From Elstera cyanobacteriorum (GTDB lineage: Bacteria; Pseudomonadota; Alphaproteobacteria; Elsterales; Elsteraceae), in NCBI RefSeq assembly GCF_002251735.1, contig NZ_NOXS01000033.1, positions 273,726 to 337,725 on the forward strand: a stretch of 64,000 nucleotides of DNA, written 5' to 3'. Below the pieces are notes generated by a model. It ran no database searches. It was not told the origin of the DNA and was given only the letters and a program-made list of their open reading frames with translations. Positions 53,676 to 62,565 of this stretch are shown one piece after another. Each line of letters opens with the position of its first letter. Position 1 is the stretch's first letter. Made by a program: the position numbers and the translations under genes.

Positions 53676-53730
53676 GGGGGCTTCGGCCCCCATCCTGACC
53701 GAACGCCGGGGCCGATGGTCCCGGCGTTTT
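53676..53730 (+). terminator. tandem hairpins after phoX
   Basis: GGGGGC-TTCG-GCCCCC (53676-53691) is a perfect tetraloop hairpin. A second stem, AACGCCGGG (53702-53710) with CCCGGCGTT (53720-53728), ends in TTTT and is the better intrinsic terminator. Both separate phoX from the convergent PPOX-family gene. Confidence 0.75.
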
Positions 53731-53732
53731 GG

Positions 53733-54173
53733 TTACAGCATCGCCGTTTCGAGCCACACCACCCGCCCAAACCCCGCCACAAAATGCAGGCGCGGGGCGA
53801 CGAGGCGGTAGAGGTGAAAATCGGTGAACTGATAGTACATCTCCGCCTCCGGGTGCGCGGCGAGATAGGCGGCGCGTAGCCCGTCTTTATCGGCTTTCTC
53901 TACCGTGCCTTGCAGCGTCACCCGCCCGGCGGCGAGAGCGTCTGGCGCGGTGGCGACTTCCGGCGATTCCAGCAGCAGCGAGGCGCGCGGATCGGCCGCT
54001 AAATTCTGCGCGTGCTGTGACAAGGTTGAGAGCAGCAGCAGCGGGGCCAAATCCTCCCCCGCGACGGTCGAAACCAGCGAAGCGTAAGGATCTTTGGCCT
54101 CCCCAGACAGGGTTGCCAGCGCACCCCGGCGGGCGCCGAGCAGAATGCGGCGGGCTTCGGCGGTGAGATCCAT
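53733..54173 (-). CDS. Pyridoxamine 5'-phosphate oxidase-like flavin/heme-binding protein (HugZ-like N-terminal fold)
   Basis: The 146-residue protein starts at ATG 54173 behind AGGAAG. It has the split-barrel features RRGALATLSGEAKDPYASLV, LLLLSTLSQHAQNLAADPRA, GRVTLQGTVEKADKDGLRAA and the C-terminal FHLYRLVAPRLHFVAGFGRV, as in the HugZ/PPOX-like group. Substrate or cofactor (FMN, F420 or heme) is unknown; the C-terminal DUF2470 part of HugZ is absent. It is divergent from chvI with about 80 bases between. Confidence 0.88.
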   Translation of the reverse strand: MDLTAEARRILLGARRGALATLSGEAKDPYASLVSTVAGEDLAPLLLLSTLSQHAQNLAADPRASLLLESPEVATAPDALAAGRVTLQGTVEKADKDGLRAAYLAAHPEAEMYYQFTDFHLYRLVAPRLHFVAGFGRVVWLETAML

Positions 54174-54252
54174 GGTGATGCTTCCTTTTTTTGCCGTAAA
54201 CTGATGCGAGACCCAAGCTAGTGTGATCCTCGGGCAACAAGAAGGGCAGAGA

Positions 54253-54936
54253 ATGCCGCAGACCATTGCGTTGATCGACGACGATCAGAACATCCTCACC
54301 TCTGTTTCCATGCTGCTGGAAGCGGAAGGCTTTGAGGTGCGGACCTATTCCGACGGCGAAGCGGGGTTGCAGGGCATCCTCGGCAAGCCGCCCGAATTGG
54401 CCGTGCTCGACATTAAAATGCCGCGCCTCAATGGGCTTGAGGTGCTGGAGCGGTTGCGCAAGACCAGCACGCTGCCGGTGATCTTCCTCACCTCGAAGGA
54501 CGACGACGAGGATGAATTGACCGGCCTGTCGCTGGGGGCGGATGATTATATCCGTAAGCCCTTCAGCCAAACCCTGCTGCTCGCCCGTATCCGCGCGGTG
54601 CTGCGGCGGCGGGAAGCGGCGGCGGCCAGCGATCCGGCGATGATGGTGCGCGGCAATCTGGCGCTCGATGAAAAGCGCCATCTTTGCACCTGGAAGGGCC
54701 TGCCCATCGACCTGACGGTGACGGAATTCTTGATCCTGAAGGCACTGGCCCAGCGCCCCGGCCATGTGAAAAGCCGCGATCAGTTGCTGGATGCCGCCTA
54801 TGGCGAAAGCGCCTTCGTCGATGACCGCACCATCGACAGCCACATTAAGCGCCTGCGCAAAAAGTTCAAAGCGACCGACGACGATTTTTCCGAAATCGAA
54901 ACCCTCTATGGCGTCGGATACCGTTTCTCCGCCTGA
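54253..54936 (+). CDS. chvI: ChvI-type OmpR-family response regulator
   Basis: The 227-residue regulator has a receiver domain with the acidic pocket [11 protein letters not shown], the phospho-Asp in [13 protein letters not shown], and the Thr/Lys switch in [12 protein letters not shown] and YIRKPFSQ. A winged-helix output domain follows ([35 protein letters not shown]). It matches ChvI, which in rhizobia controls envelope, acid and exopolysaccharide genes. The following chvG gene overlaps its end by 29 bases, and the downstream PTS genes are the usual alphaproteobacterial context. Confidence 0.94.
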   Translation: MPQTIALIDDDQNILTSVSMLLEAEGFEVRTYSDGEAGLQGILGKPPELAVLDIKMPRLNGLEVLERLRKTSTLPVIFLTSKDDDEDELTGLSLGADDYIRKPFSQTLLLARIRAVLRRREAAAASDPAMMVRGNLALDEKRHLCTWKGLPIDLTVTEFLILKALAQRPGHVKSRDQLLDAAYGESAFVDDRTIDSHIKRLRKKFKATDDDFSEIETLYGVGYRFSA

Positions 54937-56614
54937 GCCGCCGCGCGGCGTGGCTCCGGCGCATATCGCGCTCGTCGGCGAGCAGAAAGCCGCCGCCGAG
55001 GTGCGCGATGCGCCGGTCAAAAAGCGCCGAATTTCGACGCTGACGGTGCGCATTTTGGCGGTGAACCTGCTGGCGCCGCTGATGCTGTGGGCCGGGCTGC
55101 TCTATCTCGACCGCTATCAGGAAGCCCTGGTGCGGGCAGAGATCGAGGCGCTGAGCATGCAAGCGGGGCTGATGGCGGGGGCGATCGGCGAAGGCGCGAC
55201 AGGGATTACGACGCAGGAACAAATCCGCATCGTCGAATCGGTCGCCCGCCCGATGGTGCGCCGCTTTGCCCTGCAAACCCGCGCCCGCGCCCAGGTGTTC
55301 GAACGCGACGGTTCACCGCTGATCGACAGTCAGTTGGTCTTGCACCCCAATGGTATGATCAGCGTCGCGCCCTTACCGGGGGAGCCGGACGGCGTCGGCC
55401 CGCTCTTGCTGCGCCTTTATGATTGGGTGTTCAACGCCCTGCCTCGGCGCGATAATTTTCCGCGCTATGATATACGCCCGCTGCGCCGCGCGTCCGATTA
55501 TCCCGAAGGCGCCAGCGCCCTGCTGGGGGAACCGGCGGCGGCGGCTTATATTAGCGAAAACGGGCACTTCATCTTCACCATCGCCATGCCGATCCAGCGC
55601 TATCGCGAAGTGGTGGGCGTGCTGATGCTTTCCCGCGCCTCGACCGAGATCGACGAATCCCTGCGCCGGGTACGCACGGATATTATGATCCTCGGCGGCG
55701 CGGTGCTGCTGGTGACGATCCTGATGTCGCTTTATCTCGCCGGAACCATCGGGCGGCCGATCCGGCGGCTGGCGCTGGCGGCGGAACGGGTGCGCCAGGG
55801 CCGGTCGAACACCGGTATTCCCGATTTCAGCAAGCGGCGCGATGAGATTGGCGATCTGTCGGTGGCCCTGAAGGCGATGACCGACACGCTGCACCAGCGG
55901 CTTGAAGCCATCGAGCGTTTCGCGGCGGACGTGAGCCACGAGATCAAGAACCCGCTCTCCTCCCTCCGCTCCGCCGTCGATGTCGTCGGGCGGATCGAAG
56001 ACCCTGAGAAACGGGCCAAGCTGCTGAAGATCATTCAACTCGACGTGCAGCGCATCGACCGGCTGATCACCGATATCGCCGCCGCCTCCCGCGTTGATGC
56101 CGAACTGGCCCGCGCCGAACCGGTGCCGCTGGATTTCGGGCGGCTGATGGGGGCGCTGGTCGCCGTCTATGAGGAAACCGACCCGGAAGGCGCGGTGCCG
56201 ATCCGTCTGAGCGTCGCGCGTGGCGGCGGGCTGCTGACGATCCTCGGGATCGAAGACCGGCTGGTGCAGGTCTTCCGCAATCTGATCAATAACGCCCGCA
56301 GCTTCAGCCCGGAAAACGGCAGCCTCCGCCTGACCGTGCGCCGCGAAGGCAGCCGGGTGATCGCTACTGTCGAAGACGATGGCCCTGGCATTCCGCCGGG
56401 GAAGGAGGAAGCGATTTTCCAGCGCTTTTATTCCGAACGCCCGAAGTCCGAGCATTTCGGCACCCACTCCGGCCTCGGCCTCTCCATCTCTCGCCAGATC
56501 ATCGAAGCGCACGGCGGAACGCTGAAGGCCAGCAATGCCCATGATTTCGACGGGCGCATCCTGGGGGCGGTCTTCACCGTCACCTTGCCGGTGGCGCGCG
56601 GGTTGAAGGGGTAG
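54908..56614 (+). CDS. chvG: ChvG/ExoS-type sensor histidine kinase
   Basis: From ATG 54908 the 568-residue kinase has a short cytoplasmic N-terminus, a membrane helix ([19 protein letters not shown]) and a periplasmic sensor of about 210 residues. A second helix and a HAMP region ([20 protein letters not shown]) follow, then the H-box [19 protein letters not shown] and the ATP-binding N and G boxes ([22 protein letters not shown]). It phosphorylates ChvI. The overlap with chvI and lack of a ribosome site at 54908 leave a later GTG (54950) possible. In rhizobia ExoR inhibits it; no exoR is seen here. Confidence 0.93.
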   Translation: MASDTVSPPEPPRGVAPAHIALVGEQKAAAEVRDAPVKKRRISTLTVRILAVNLLAPLMLWAGLLYLDRYQEALVRAEIEALSMQAGLMAGAIGEGATGITTQEQIRIVESVARPMVRRFALQTRARAQVFERDGSPLIDSQLVLHPNGMISVAPLPGEPDGVGPLLLRLYDWVFNALPRRDNFPRYDIRPLRRASDYPEGASALLGEPAAAAYISENGHFIFTIAMPIQRYREVVGVLMLSRASTEIDESLRRVRTDIMILGGAVLLVTILMSLYLAGTIGRPIRRLALAAERVRQGRSNTGIPDFSKRRDEIGDLSVALKAMTDTLHQRLEAIERFAADVSHEIKNPLSSLRSAVDVVGRIEDPEKRAKLLKIIQLDVQRIDRLITDIAAASRVDAELARAEPVPLDFGRLMGALVAVYEETDPEGAVPIRLSVARGGGLLTILGIEDRLVQVFRNLINNARSFSPENGSLRLTVRREGSRVIATVEDDGPGIPPGKEEAIFQRFYSERPKSEHFGTHSGLGLSISRQIIEAHGGTLKASNAHDFDGRILGAVFTVTLPVARGLKG

Positions 56615-56623
56615 CTTGCGGGG

Positions 56624-56929
56624 TTAAGTGCCTCCAAGCAGTGCGCCGTAATCCTGGCCGCCATAGAAAATGCCGATTACCGCGACCGTTTCGTCCATGA
56701 TCGAATAGGCGATCATCGTTTTCTTCTTAAAATGGGTCATCCGCAAACCGGGGCGAATATCATCGCGTGCGATGCCGCGCTGGGGAAAATGTGCCAGCGT
56801 TTCACAAGATCGGATGATTGCTTCCGTATAGGCGGCGGCAATGCTTGGCGCGGCGGCCTCAGCGATGAAGCGGTAAAGGTCGATCAATTGCGCTTCCGCC
56901 TCAGGGGCGAAGACGACGCGATAGGTCAT
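56624..56929 (-). CDS. parE: ParE/RelE-superfamily toxin
   Basis: The 101-residue protein has the ParE-type layout: VVFAPEAEAQLIDLYRFIAE, CETLAHFPQRGIARDDIRPG, RMTHFKKKTMIAYSIMDET and VIGIFYGGQDYGALL. Members of the ParE branch poison gyrase, and RelE members cut mRNA; this sequence looks like ParE. It is coupled to the upstream antitoxin gene by an ATGA overlap. The pair lies on the strand opposite to chvG and hprK, inserted between them. Confidence 0.92.
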   Translation of the reverse strand: MTYRVVFAPEAEAQLIDLYRFIAEAAAPSIAAAYTEAIIRSCETLAHFPQRGIARDDIRPGLRMTHFKKKTMIAYSIMDETVAVIGIFYGGQDYGALLGGT

Positions 56930-57195
56930 TCCGATTTCGCGTGCTCGCGGGTGAGGCGGGTTCGGAGTTCATCGGCTGTCAGGGCGCGGGATGGATCGGC
57001 TTTCAGCGCATCATAGGCCGGGCCAATTTGTGCATTCAGCCAAGTTTCGACCGCGCGGTCACGGGCCAGGAGCACCCGCAAGCCATCCCGGATCACTTCA
57101 CTCTCGGACGCATATTCCCCGGTCCGTACCCTGGCTTTCACCATATCGGCCATCTCATTGGGTAGGGTGATGCTCAGTTGCTGCGTTGTGCGCAT
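56926..57195 (-). CDS. parD: ParD/CC2985-type ribbon-helix-helix antitoxin
   Basis: From ATG 57195 (AGGAAGG upstream) the 89-residue protein has the ribbon-helix-helix start TTQQLSITLPNEMADMVKAR. GEYASESEVIRDGLRVLLARD and a C-terminal toxin-binding tail follow (ADELRTRLTREHAKSE). It should neutralise the ParE-like toxin and autorepress. The start at 57195 is used instead of 57216, which lacks a ribosome site. Confidence 0.92.
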   Translation of the reverse strand: MRTTQQLSITLPNEMADMVKARVRTGEYASESEVIRDGLRVLLARDRAVETWLNAQIGPAYDALKADPSRALTADELRTRLTREHAKSE

Positions 57196-57389
57196 CGCGG
57201 CGACCTTCCTAAGCAAAGTAGGATTTAATCTTATCTATAAGGAGGCGAGGGAGTCTAGCAACGCGAACTCAAGGGGGGTGGCTGGGCTGTTCCTAAGATT
57301 GAACGCCTTATTTCCGCTGCGATTTTCCCCTAGAGAAGGGCAGTGTATGGTTTGAGAACCAGCAACAAGACCCCCGGAGGAGCCGCGCC

Positions 57390-57956
57390 ATGCCCGAATC
57401 CCCTGCCCCCCTGCCGGTCGATCCCCATACCGAGGCGTCGCCACCCGCACGGCGGGGAACGGAGGTGCAGCCGCTCGATTTGTCGCCCGAAGCGCCCAGC
57501 CTGCATGCCACCTGCATTGCCCTGCACGGGGTTGGCTTGCTGCTGCGCGGGGCGTCAGGCCTCGGTAAATCCGATCTTGCCCTGCGGCTGATCGATGGCG
57601 GGGCGACCTTGGTGGCCGATGACCGCACGCTGATTTCAACGGCGATTACAGCAGGCGGAACGATCCTGGTGGCGGCGCCGCCGCCCGCCCTGGCGGGGCT
57701 GCTGGAGGTTCGGGGGCTTGGCCTTGTACGCCTGCCGTATCAAAGCCTGTGCCCGGTCCAGATGATCGTCGACGTCCTGCCGCCGGAAGACCGACCGGAC
57801 CGGCTGCCCGATCCCGATACGGAAACGCTGCTGGGGGTGACCTTGCCGCGCTGGTGCCTGAATGCGCTCGAACCCTCCGCCCCCGCCAAGGTGCGGCTGG
57901 CGGTGCGCATTCTGACGGAACGCAGCCCGAAGCTGTTGGCGCCGCCAACCGTATGA
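57390..57956 (+). CDS. hprK: HPr kinase/phosphorylase, short alphaproteobacterial form
   Basis: The 188-residue protein contains only the C-terminal catalytic domain of HprK, as usual in alphaproteobacteria. The P-loop is RGASGLGKSDLALRLIDGG (residues about 53-71), followed by ATLVADDRTL and EVRGLGLVRLPYQ. It phosphorylates the regulatory serine of HPr. It stands between the ParDE insertion and rapZ. GGAGGAG precedes the ATG. Presence of a Ser target in the HPr at 59468 fits. Confidence 0.92.
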   Translation: MPESPAPLPVDPHTEASPPARRGTEVQPLDLSPEAPSLHATCIALHGVGLLLRGASGLGKSDLALRLIDGGATLVADDRTLISTAITAGGTILVAAPPPALAGLLEVRGLGLVRLPYQSLCPVQMIVDVLPPEDRPDRLPDPDTETLLGVTLPRWCLNALEPSAPAKVRLAVRILTERSPKLLAPPTV

Positions 57957-58041
57957 CGAGCGCTTTTGTGCGGCGGGCGAATAGGCTATCGTCGCGCAAG
58001 ATGCCGGTTGATAGGGAGCCTGCGAGACCGATGGGGATGTC

Positions 58042-58968
58042 GTGAGCGGAAAAGAGTCACCAATCCTCGTGGTTTCGGGCATGTCCGGCGCGGGGAAATC
58101 CACCGCGCTGCGGGCGTTGGAGGATATCGGCTTCGAGGCCGTCGATAATCTGCCGCTGCCGCTGCTGCCGATGGTGGCCCAGTTGCACGACCGGATCGCC
58201 GAACCCTTGGCCATCGGCATCGATATTCGCACGCGCGGCTTTTCGGTCGATGAACTGCTGCTGGCGCTCGATGGTATCGAAACCGAAACCGGCACCCGCC
58301 CGCAGTTGGTCTTCCTCGATTGCGACGATGATGCGCTGGTGCGCCGCTTTACCGAAACCCGCCGCCGTCATCCTCTGGCCGCCGACCGGCCTGCCGCCGA
58401 TGGGATTGCGCTGGAGCGCATGCTGATCGGCCCGTTACGCCAACGCGCTGACGATGTGATCGATACGACGGTGCTGGCCCCCGGTGAGTTTCGGCGGCTG
58501 ATGCAGGAATTGGTGCAGGTCAAGGACGGGCGTAGCTTGCTGACCGTCACGGTCCTGTCTTTCTCTTTCCGGCAGGGCTTGCCGCGCGAAGCCGATTTGG
58601 TCTTCGACGTGCGCTTCCTCAAAAACCCCTATTACGATCTTGCCCTGCGCCCCTTCGACGGGCGGACGCAGGGCGTGGCAGACCATATCCGGCAAGACCC
58701 GGATTTTGCGCCCTTCTTCGAGAACCTCAAGAGCTTGCTGAAGCCCCTGTTGCCGCGCTATCAGGACGAGGGCAAAAGCTACCTGACGATTGCCTTCGGC
58801 TGCACGGGTGGGAAGCATCGATCGGTGTTCTTGGCTGAACAGACGGCGGCCTGGCTGTCGGCGGAAGGCTGGGATGCCGGCATCCATCACCGCGAATTGA
58901 AAGACAATCGGCCCGCGCGGGGGCGCCGCGATACCCCCGCCCAGCCGACGCCCGGCGCCCCGTCATGA
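58042..58968 (+). CDS. rapZ: RapZ-type P-loop nucleotide-binding protein (YvcJ/RapZ)
   Basis: The 308-residue protein has the P-loop VVSGMSGAGKSTALRALEDI, the GFEAVDNLPLPLLP block and IDIRTRGFS. The C-terminal RapZ motifs FDVRFLKNPYYDLALRPFDG and FGCTGGKHRSVFLAE close it. In E. coli RapZ binds small RNAs and controls GlmS; in alphaproteobacteria it sits in this PTS cluster and its role is less clear. GTG at 58042 is the start. The gene is in the same direction as hprK with an 85-base gap. Confidence 0.94.
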   Translation: MSGKESPILVVSGMSGAGKSTALRALEDIGFEAVDNLPLPLLPMVAQLHDRIAEPLAIGIDIRTRGFSVDELLLALDGIETETGTRPQLVFLDCDDDALVRRFTETRRRHPLAADRPAADGIALERMLIGPLRQRADDVIDTTVLAPGEFRRLMQELVQVKDGRSLLTVTVLSFSFRQGLPREADLVFDVRFLKNPYYDLALRPFDGRTQGVADHIRQDPDFAPFFENLKSLLKPLLPRYQDEGKSYLTIAFGCTGGKHRSVFLAEQTAAWLSAEGWDAGIHHRELKDNRPARGRRDTPAQPTPGAPS

Positions 58969-59059
58969 GGCCGTCGGTTTCACGTCCCGCCCGTTGCCGC
59001 CGTCGGTCGGGCTTTTACAGCGCGGCGCCGCGCAGGGTTCAACGCCAGGGAAGGCACGC

Positions 59060-59464
59060 ATGATCGGTCTGGTTCTCGTTACCCACGGACGCCTTGCGGC
59101 AGAGTTTATCGCCGCGCTTGAACATGTCACAGGCCCGCAGCGCAATTGCGTTGCGGTGTGTATTGGGCCTGAGGATGATATGGAACGGCGGCGCCAGGAT
59201 ATTCTCGATTTCGTGGCCCAGGTCGATGAAGGCGATGGGGTTGTGGTGCTGACCGATATGTTCGGCGGCACCCCGTCCAATCTGGCGATTTCGATCATGG
59301 ACAAGGCGCCGGTGGAGGTGATCGCGGGGGTTAACCTGCCCATGCTGATCAAACTCGCCTCCCTCCGGGAAACAACAAAACTGCCCGACGCGGTCGCGAA
59401 GGCGCAGGAAGCGGGACGGAAATATATCGCAGTCGCCTCGCGGCTGCTGGCGGGTGAGGCGTAA
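59060..59464 (+). CDS. PTS EIIA component of the mannose (Man) family
   Basis: The 134-residue EIIA(Man)-type protein has its phosphorylated His9 in MIGLVLVTHGRLAAEF and the family blocks GVVVLTDMFGGTPSNLAI and VIAGVNLPMLIKLA. No sugar EIIB/C genes accompany it, so it works as a regulatory PTS element, as ManX/EIIA does in other alphaproteobacteria. The start at 59060 is chosen over a longer reading through non-family sequence. It is followed by the HPr gene after 3 bases. Confidence 0.93.
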   Translation: MIGLVLVTHGRLAAEFIAALEHVTGPQRNCVAVCIGPEDDMERRRQDILDFVAQVDEGDGVVVLTDMFGGTPSNLAISIMDKAPVEVIAGVNLPMLIKLASLRETTKLPDAVAKAQEAGRKYIAVASRLLAGEA

Positions 59465-59467
59465 GCC

Positions 59468-59770
59468 ATGAGCGTTGATGATCGTCGGTCGGTCCAGGTT
59501 CTGATCACCAATAAGCGCGGCTTGCACGCCCGCGCGGCGGCAAAATTCGTTAAGACTGCGGAAATGTTCGATGCCGATGTCTCGGTCTGCCATGCCGACT
59601 TGGAAGACGGCGAGACGCCCGAGAATGTCTCGGGCCGCTCGATCATGGGGCTGATGATGCTCGCCGCCTCGCCCGGCACGCGCCTGACGGTCAGCGCGTC
59701 GGGGGTGGAGGCCGATGCGGTGCTGGACGCGCTGGCGACGCTGATCGCCGAAAAATTCCATGAAGAATGA
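59468..59770 (+). CDS. ptsH: HPr phosphocarrier protein
   Basis: The 100-residue HPr has the active His20 in NKRGLHARAAAKFV and the regulatory Ser58 in VSGRSIMGLMMLAA, the site HprK would phosphorylate. It passes phosphate from enzyme I to EIIA. Its end overlaps the start of enzyme I by 11 bases, so the two are translationally coupled. Confidence 0.95.
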   Translation: MSVDDRRSVQVLITNKRGLHARAAAKFVKTAEMFDADVSVCHADLEDGETPENVSGRSIMGLMMLAASPGTRLTVSASGVEADAVLDALATLIAEKFHEE

Positions 59771-61568
59771 CCGGACGGACGCGCCGCCACCGGGCAGCGA
59801 GCGGGTGTATCAGGGCTTGGGCGTTGCGCCCGGAATTGCCCTTGGCACCGCTTGGGTTTCGGATGATACGGCGCCGTCCACCCCGGAATATCTAATCGAG
59901 CCCGAGGCTGTCACTGCCGAACTGCAACGATTGAAAGAAGCGGTGGCTTTTGCTGCCAAGCAATTGCGCAAGTTAAAGGTCAAGGCCCAAGCGCTGCCCC
60001 CGGCGGCGGCGGAAGAGCTTGGCTATCTGCTGGATGCGCGTTTGCAGATGCTGGCGGGATCGCGGTTGATCCGCACCGCCGAAAAGCTGATTACCGAGTT
60101 ACGCCTCAACGCCGAAGCGGCGGTGCGCGCGACCATTGCCGAAATTTCGGACGGGTTTTCCCGGATGAACGACGCCTATCTGGCGGCGCGCGGCGATGAT
60201 GTGCGCGAGGTTGGCGAACGGCTGATCCGCTGCTTGATGGCGACGCCCTATGTGGCGCTGAAGCATTTGCCGGAAGGCTCGATCCTGATTGCCGCCGATC
60301 TGACCCCGGCGGATACGGCGCTGCTCGACCCCAAGCTCGTGCTGGGGTTTGCGACGGAACAGGGCGGCAAGGAAAGCCATACGGCGATCATGGCGCGCTC
60401 GCTCGGGGTGCCCGCCATTTTGGGGATTGCCGATCTGGTGACGGTGCTGAAGACCGGCGACCCCATTATCCTCGATGGGCACGCGGGCAAGCTGATCGTT
60501 CACCCGACCCCGGAAACCCGCGCCCAGTATGAGGCGGGGGAAGCCGCGCTGAAGCAGGAGCGCAAACGCCTCTCCCGCCTGCGCGATGTGCCGGGGGTAA
60601 CGCTCGATGGGTTTACCATCGGTCTTAACGTTAACCTCGAACTGCCGCGCGACCTTGACGGGGCGCATACGGTGGGGGCGGAGGGGGTTGGGCTGCTGCG
60701 TACCGAATTCCTCTATATGAACCGGGACGCCGCGCCGGACGAGGACGAGCAGTACGAGTTTTTGCGCGCGGTCATCGAGGGGATGGATGGGCGCCCGGTG
60801 ACTGTGCGCACCATCGATGTTGGCGGCGATAAGCTCGCCCCGGCCCTGCGCGAGCAAATCGGCGAGCCGTTGGAAGAATCGCCCAATCCCGCCTTGGGGG
60901 TGCGCGGCGTGCGCCTGTCGCTCGCCCATCCGCGCCTGTTCGATACGCAATTGGCGGCAATCCTGCGCGCGGCGGCGCATGGGCCGATCCGCATTCTGTT
61001 GCCGATGATCTCGCAGATCAGCGAAGTGCATGCGGCGCGGGAGGCGGTGGAGCGCGTCTATAAGCGCTTGAAGCGCCGCAAAGTACCGCTGCCCGAAAAA
61101 CTGCCGCCGCTTGGCGTAATGATCGAAGTGCCGGGCGCGGCGCTGTCGGCGGATGGGCTGGCGGCGGTATCGGATTTCTTCGCCATCGGCACCAATGATC
61201 TGACCATGTATACGCTCGCCATCGACCGGGGCGACGAGCGGGTGGCGGCTTTGTACGAACCCCTGCACCCGGCGGTGCTGCGGCTCATTCAGTTCACGGT
61301 GGAAGCGGGGCTGCGCTACCGCATTCCGGTATCGATCTGTGGGGAAATCGCGGGCGATCCGCGCTTCACGCCGCTGCTGCTGGGGCTGGGGGTGCGCGAG
61401 CTATCGATGTCCGCGCCCAAGCTGCCCAGCGTGAAGGAACGGGTGCGCGCCCTCAGCCTCACCGAAGCCAGCCGCCGCGCCCGCACGATCATGGATCAGG
61501 CCGACGCCAAGCGGATTGGCGAGCTGCTGGACGATTTCATCGCCAACCTCGGCAGCCATTCGGTTTAA
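59760..61568 (+). CDS. ptsI: PTS enzyme I
   Basis: The 602-residue enzyme I has His207 in TEQGGKESHTAIMARSLGVP, the PEP-binding region GAEGVGLLRTEFLYMNRDAA and LGVMIEVPGAALSADGLA. Active-site Cys lies in SICGEIAGDPRFTPLLLGLG. There is no N-terminal GAF domain, so it is the ptsI rather than the nitrogen-type ptsP form. It takes phosphate from PEP and charges HPr. With EIIA and HPr it forms a phosphorelay without any permease here. Confidence 0.95.
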   Translation: MKNDRTDAPPPGSERVYQGLGVAPGIALGTAWVSDDTAPSTPEYLIEPEAVTAELQRLKEAVAFAAKQLRKLKVKAQALPPAAAEELGYLLDARLQMLAGSRLIRTAEKLITELRLNAEAAVRATIAEISDGFSRMNDAYLAARGDDVREVGERLIRCLMATPYVALKHLPEGSILIAADLTPADTALLDPKLVLGFATEQGGKESHTAIMARSLGVPAILGIADLVTVLKTGDPIILDGHAGKLIVHPTPETRAQYEAGEAALKQERKRLSRLRDVPGVTLDGFTIGLNVNLELPRDLDGAHTVGAEGVGLLRTEFLYMNRDAAPDEDEQYEFLRAVIEGMDGRPVTVRTIDVGGDKLAPALREQIGEPLEESPNPALGVRGVRLSLAHPRLFDTQLAAILRAAAHGPIRILLPMISQISEVHAAREAVERVYKRLKRRKVPLPEKLPPLGVMIEVPGAALSADGLAAVSDFFAIGTNDLTMYTLAIDRGDERVAALYEPLHPAVLRLIQFTVEAGLRYRIPVSICGEIAGDPRFTPLLLGLGVRELSMSAPKLPSVKERVRALSLTEASRRARTIMDQADAKRIGELLDDFIANLGSHSV

Positions 61569-61665
61569 AGGCTAAGCAGGGGAACCCCGTAAAATCTCTG
61601 CTTGTTTTTTCGGCAATCGGGCTGCCTTGTGGCAGGACGATCAGCCGAAGGAAACGAGAACGATC

Positions 61666-62529
61666 ATGTTGGGGGAAGCGTCGGCGCTACTGGCGTCGCT
61701 ATCCTGGACCGTGGGGCCGCTTATCGCCACCCCGGCGATCAAGGAAATCGGGTCGGTGGCCTTCAGCCGCAGCCGCATGGTGGTTTTCGTCGTGCTGCTC
61801 GGCACGGCATCGGCGCTGTTCGCCGATTGGAGCCGCCTGACCTGGGACGCCACCTTCTGGGCCGTGCTCTCCGGCATCATTGGCCTGTCCTTGGGCGATG
61901 TCGCGCTATTTCAATGCTATAAGATGATCGGCCCGCGCCTCGGTAGCCTGATCTATATGAGCGCGGCACCCTTCACCATCGTGCTTGGCTGGGCCTTTCT
62001 GGGGGAAGCCCTACCGTTGCAGGCGCTGGCGGGCGGGGCCTTGGCCCTCGGCGGTATCGCCATTGCCGTGTCGCGCAAGGAGAAAGAGGCGGCGAGCCTT
62101 GCCCCCGAACCGGGGGCGCTGGTGCGCGGCATTCTGTTCGGGCTGCTCGGCGGTTTGGGGCAGGCGGGCGGCTCGCTGTTGCAGAAACCGGCGCTGCTGG
62201 CGGGGGTTGATCCAATCCTGGTGGCCTTTCTGCGCGCGGTGGGGTCGCTCGGGCTGTTTCTGCTGATCACCAAGCCGACCGCCTTCAAGCAACCGTTGCG
62301 CCTGTGGAAGCGGATCGGGTTGGCAGGGACGGTTTCCGCCTCCGGCGTCTTCTTCGTCTCCTTCGCCATTGCCCATACGGAAACCGGGCTTGCGGCGATC
62401 CTCAGCGCGCTGCCGCCGATTATGATGTTGCCGGTGCTGCGCATCTTCTTCGGCGTGCGGTTAAGCTGGGTATCGTGGGCGGCCACCGTGCTGGCGCTGG
62501 CCGGGGTGGTGCTGATCCTCACCCGCTAG
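61666..62529 (+). CDS. EamA/DMT-family transporter
   Basis: From ATG 61666 (MLGEASALLASLSWTVGPLI) the 287-residue protein has ten hydrophobic helices in two EamA repeats. The second begins near LVRGILFGLLGGLGQAGGSL. It is a drug/metabolite exporter of unknown substrate. It follows ptsI with a 97-base gap, so it likely has its own promoter. Confidence 0.9.
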   Translation: MLGEASALLASLSWTVGPLIATPAIKEIGSVAFSRSRMVVFVVLLGTASALFADWSRLTWDATFWAVLSGIIGLSLGDVALFQCYKMIGPRLGSLIYMSAAPFTIVLGWAFLGEALPLQALAGGALALGGIAIAVSRKEKEAASLAPEPGALVRGILFGLLGGLGQAGGSLLQKPALLAGVDPILVAFLRAVGSLGLFLLITKPTAFKQPLRLWKRIGLAGTVSASGVFFVSFAIAHTETGLAAILSALPPIMMLPVLRIFFGVRLSWVSWAATVLALAGVVLILTR

Positions 62530-62565
62530 TTTGCAGCGGGACGGAAAACGCCGTACCCTCGGCCT

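Noticed and set aside
51701..53782. 693-codon minus-strand frame opposite phoX
   Set aside because: It mirrors the strongly biased codons of phoX, has no family similarity, and the plus strand has a Tat signal and Pho box.
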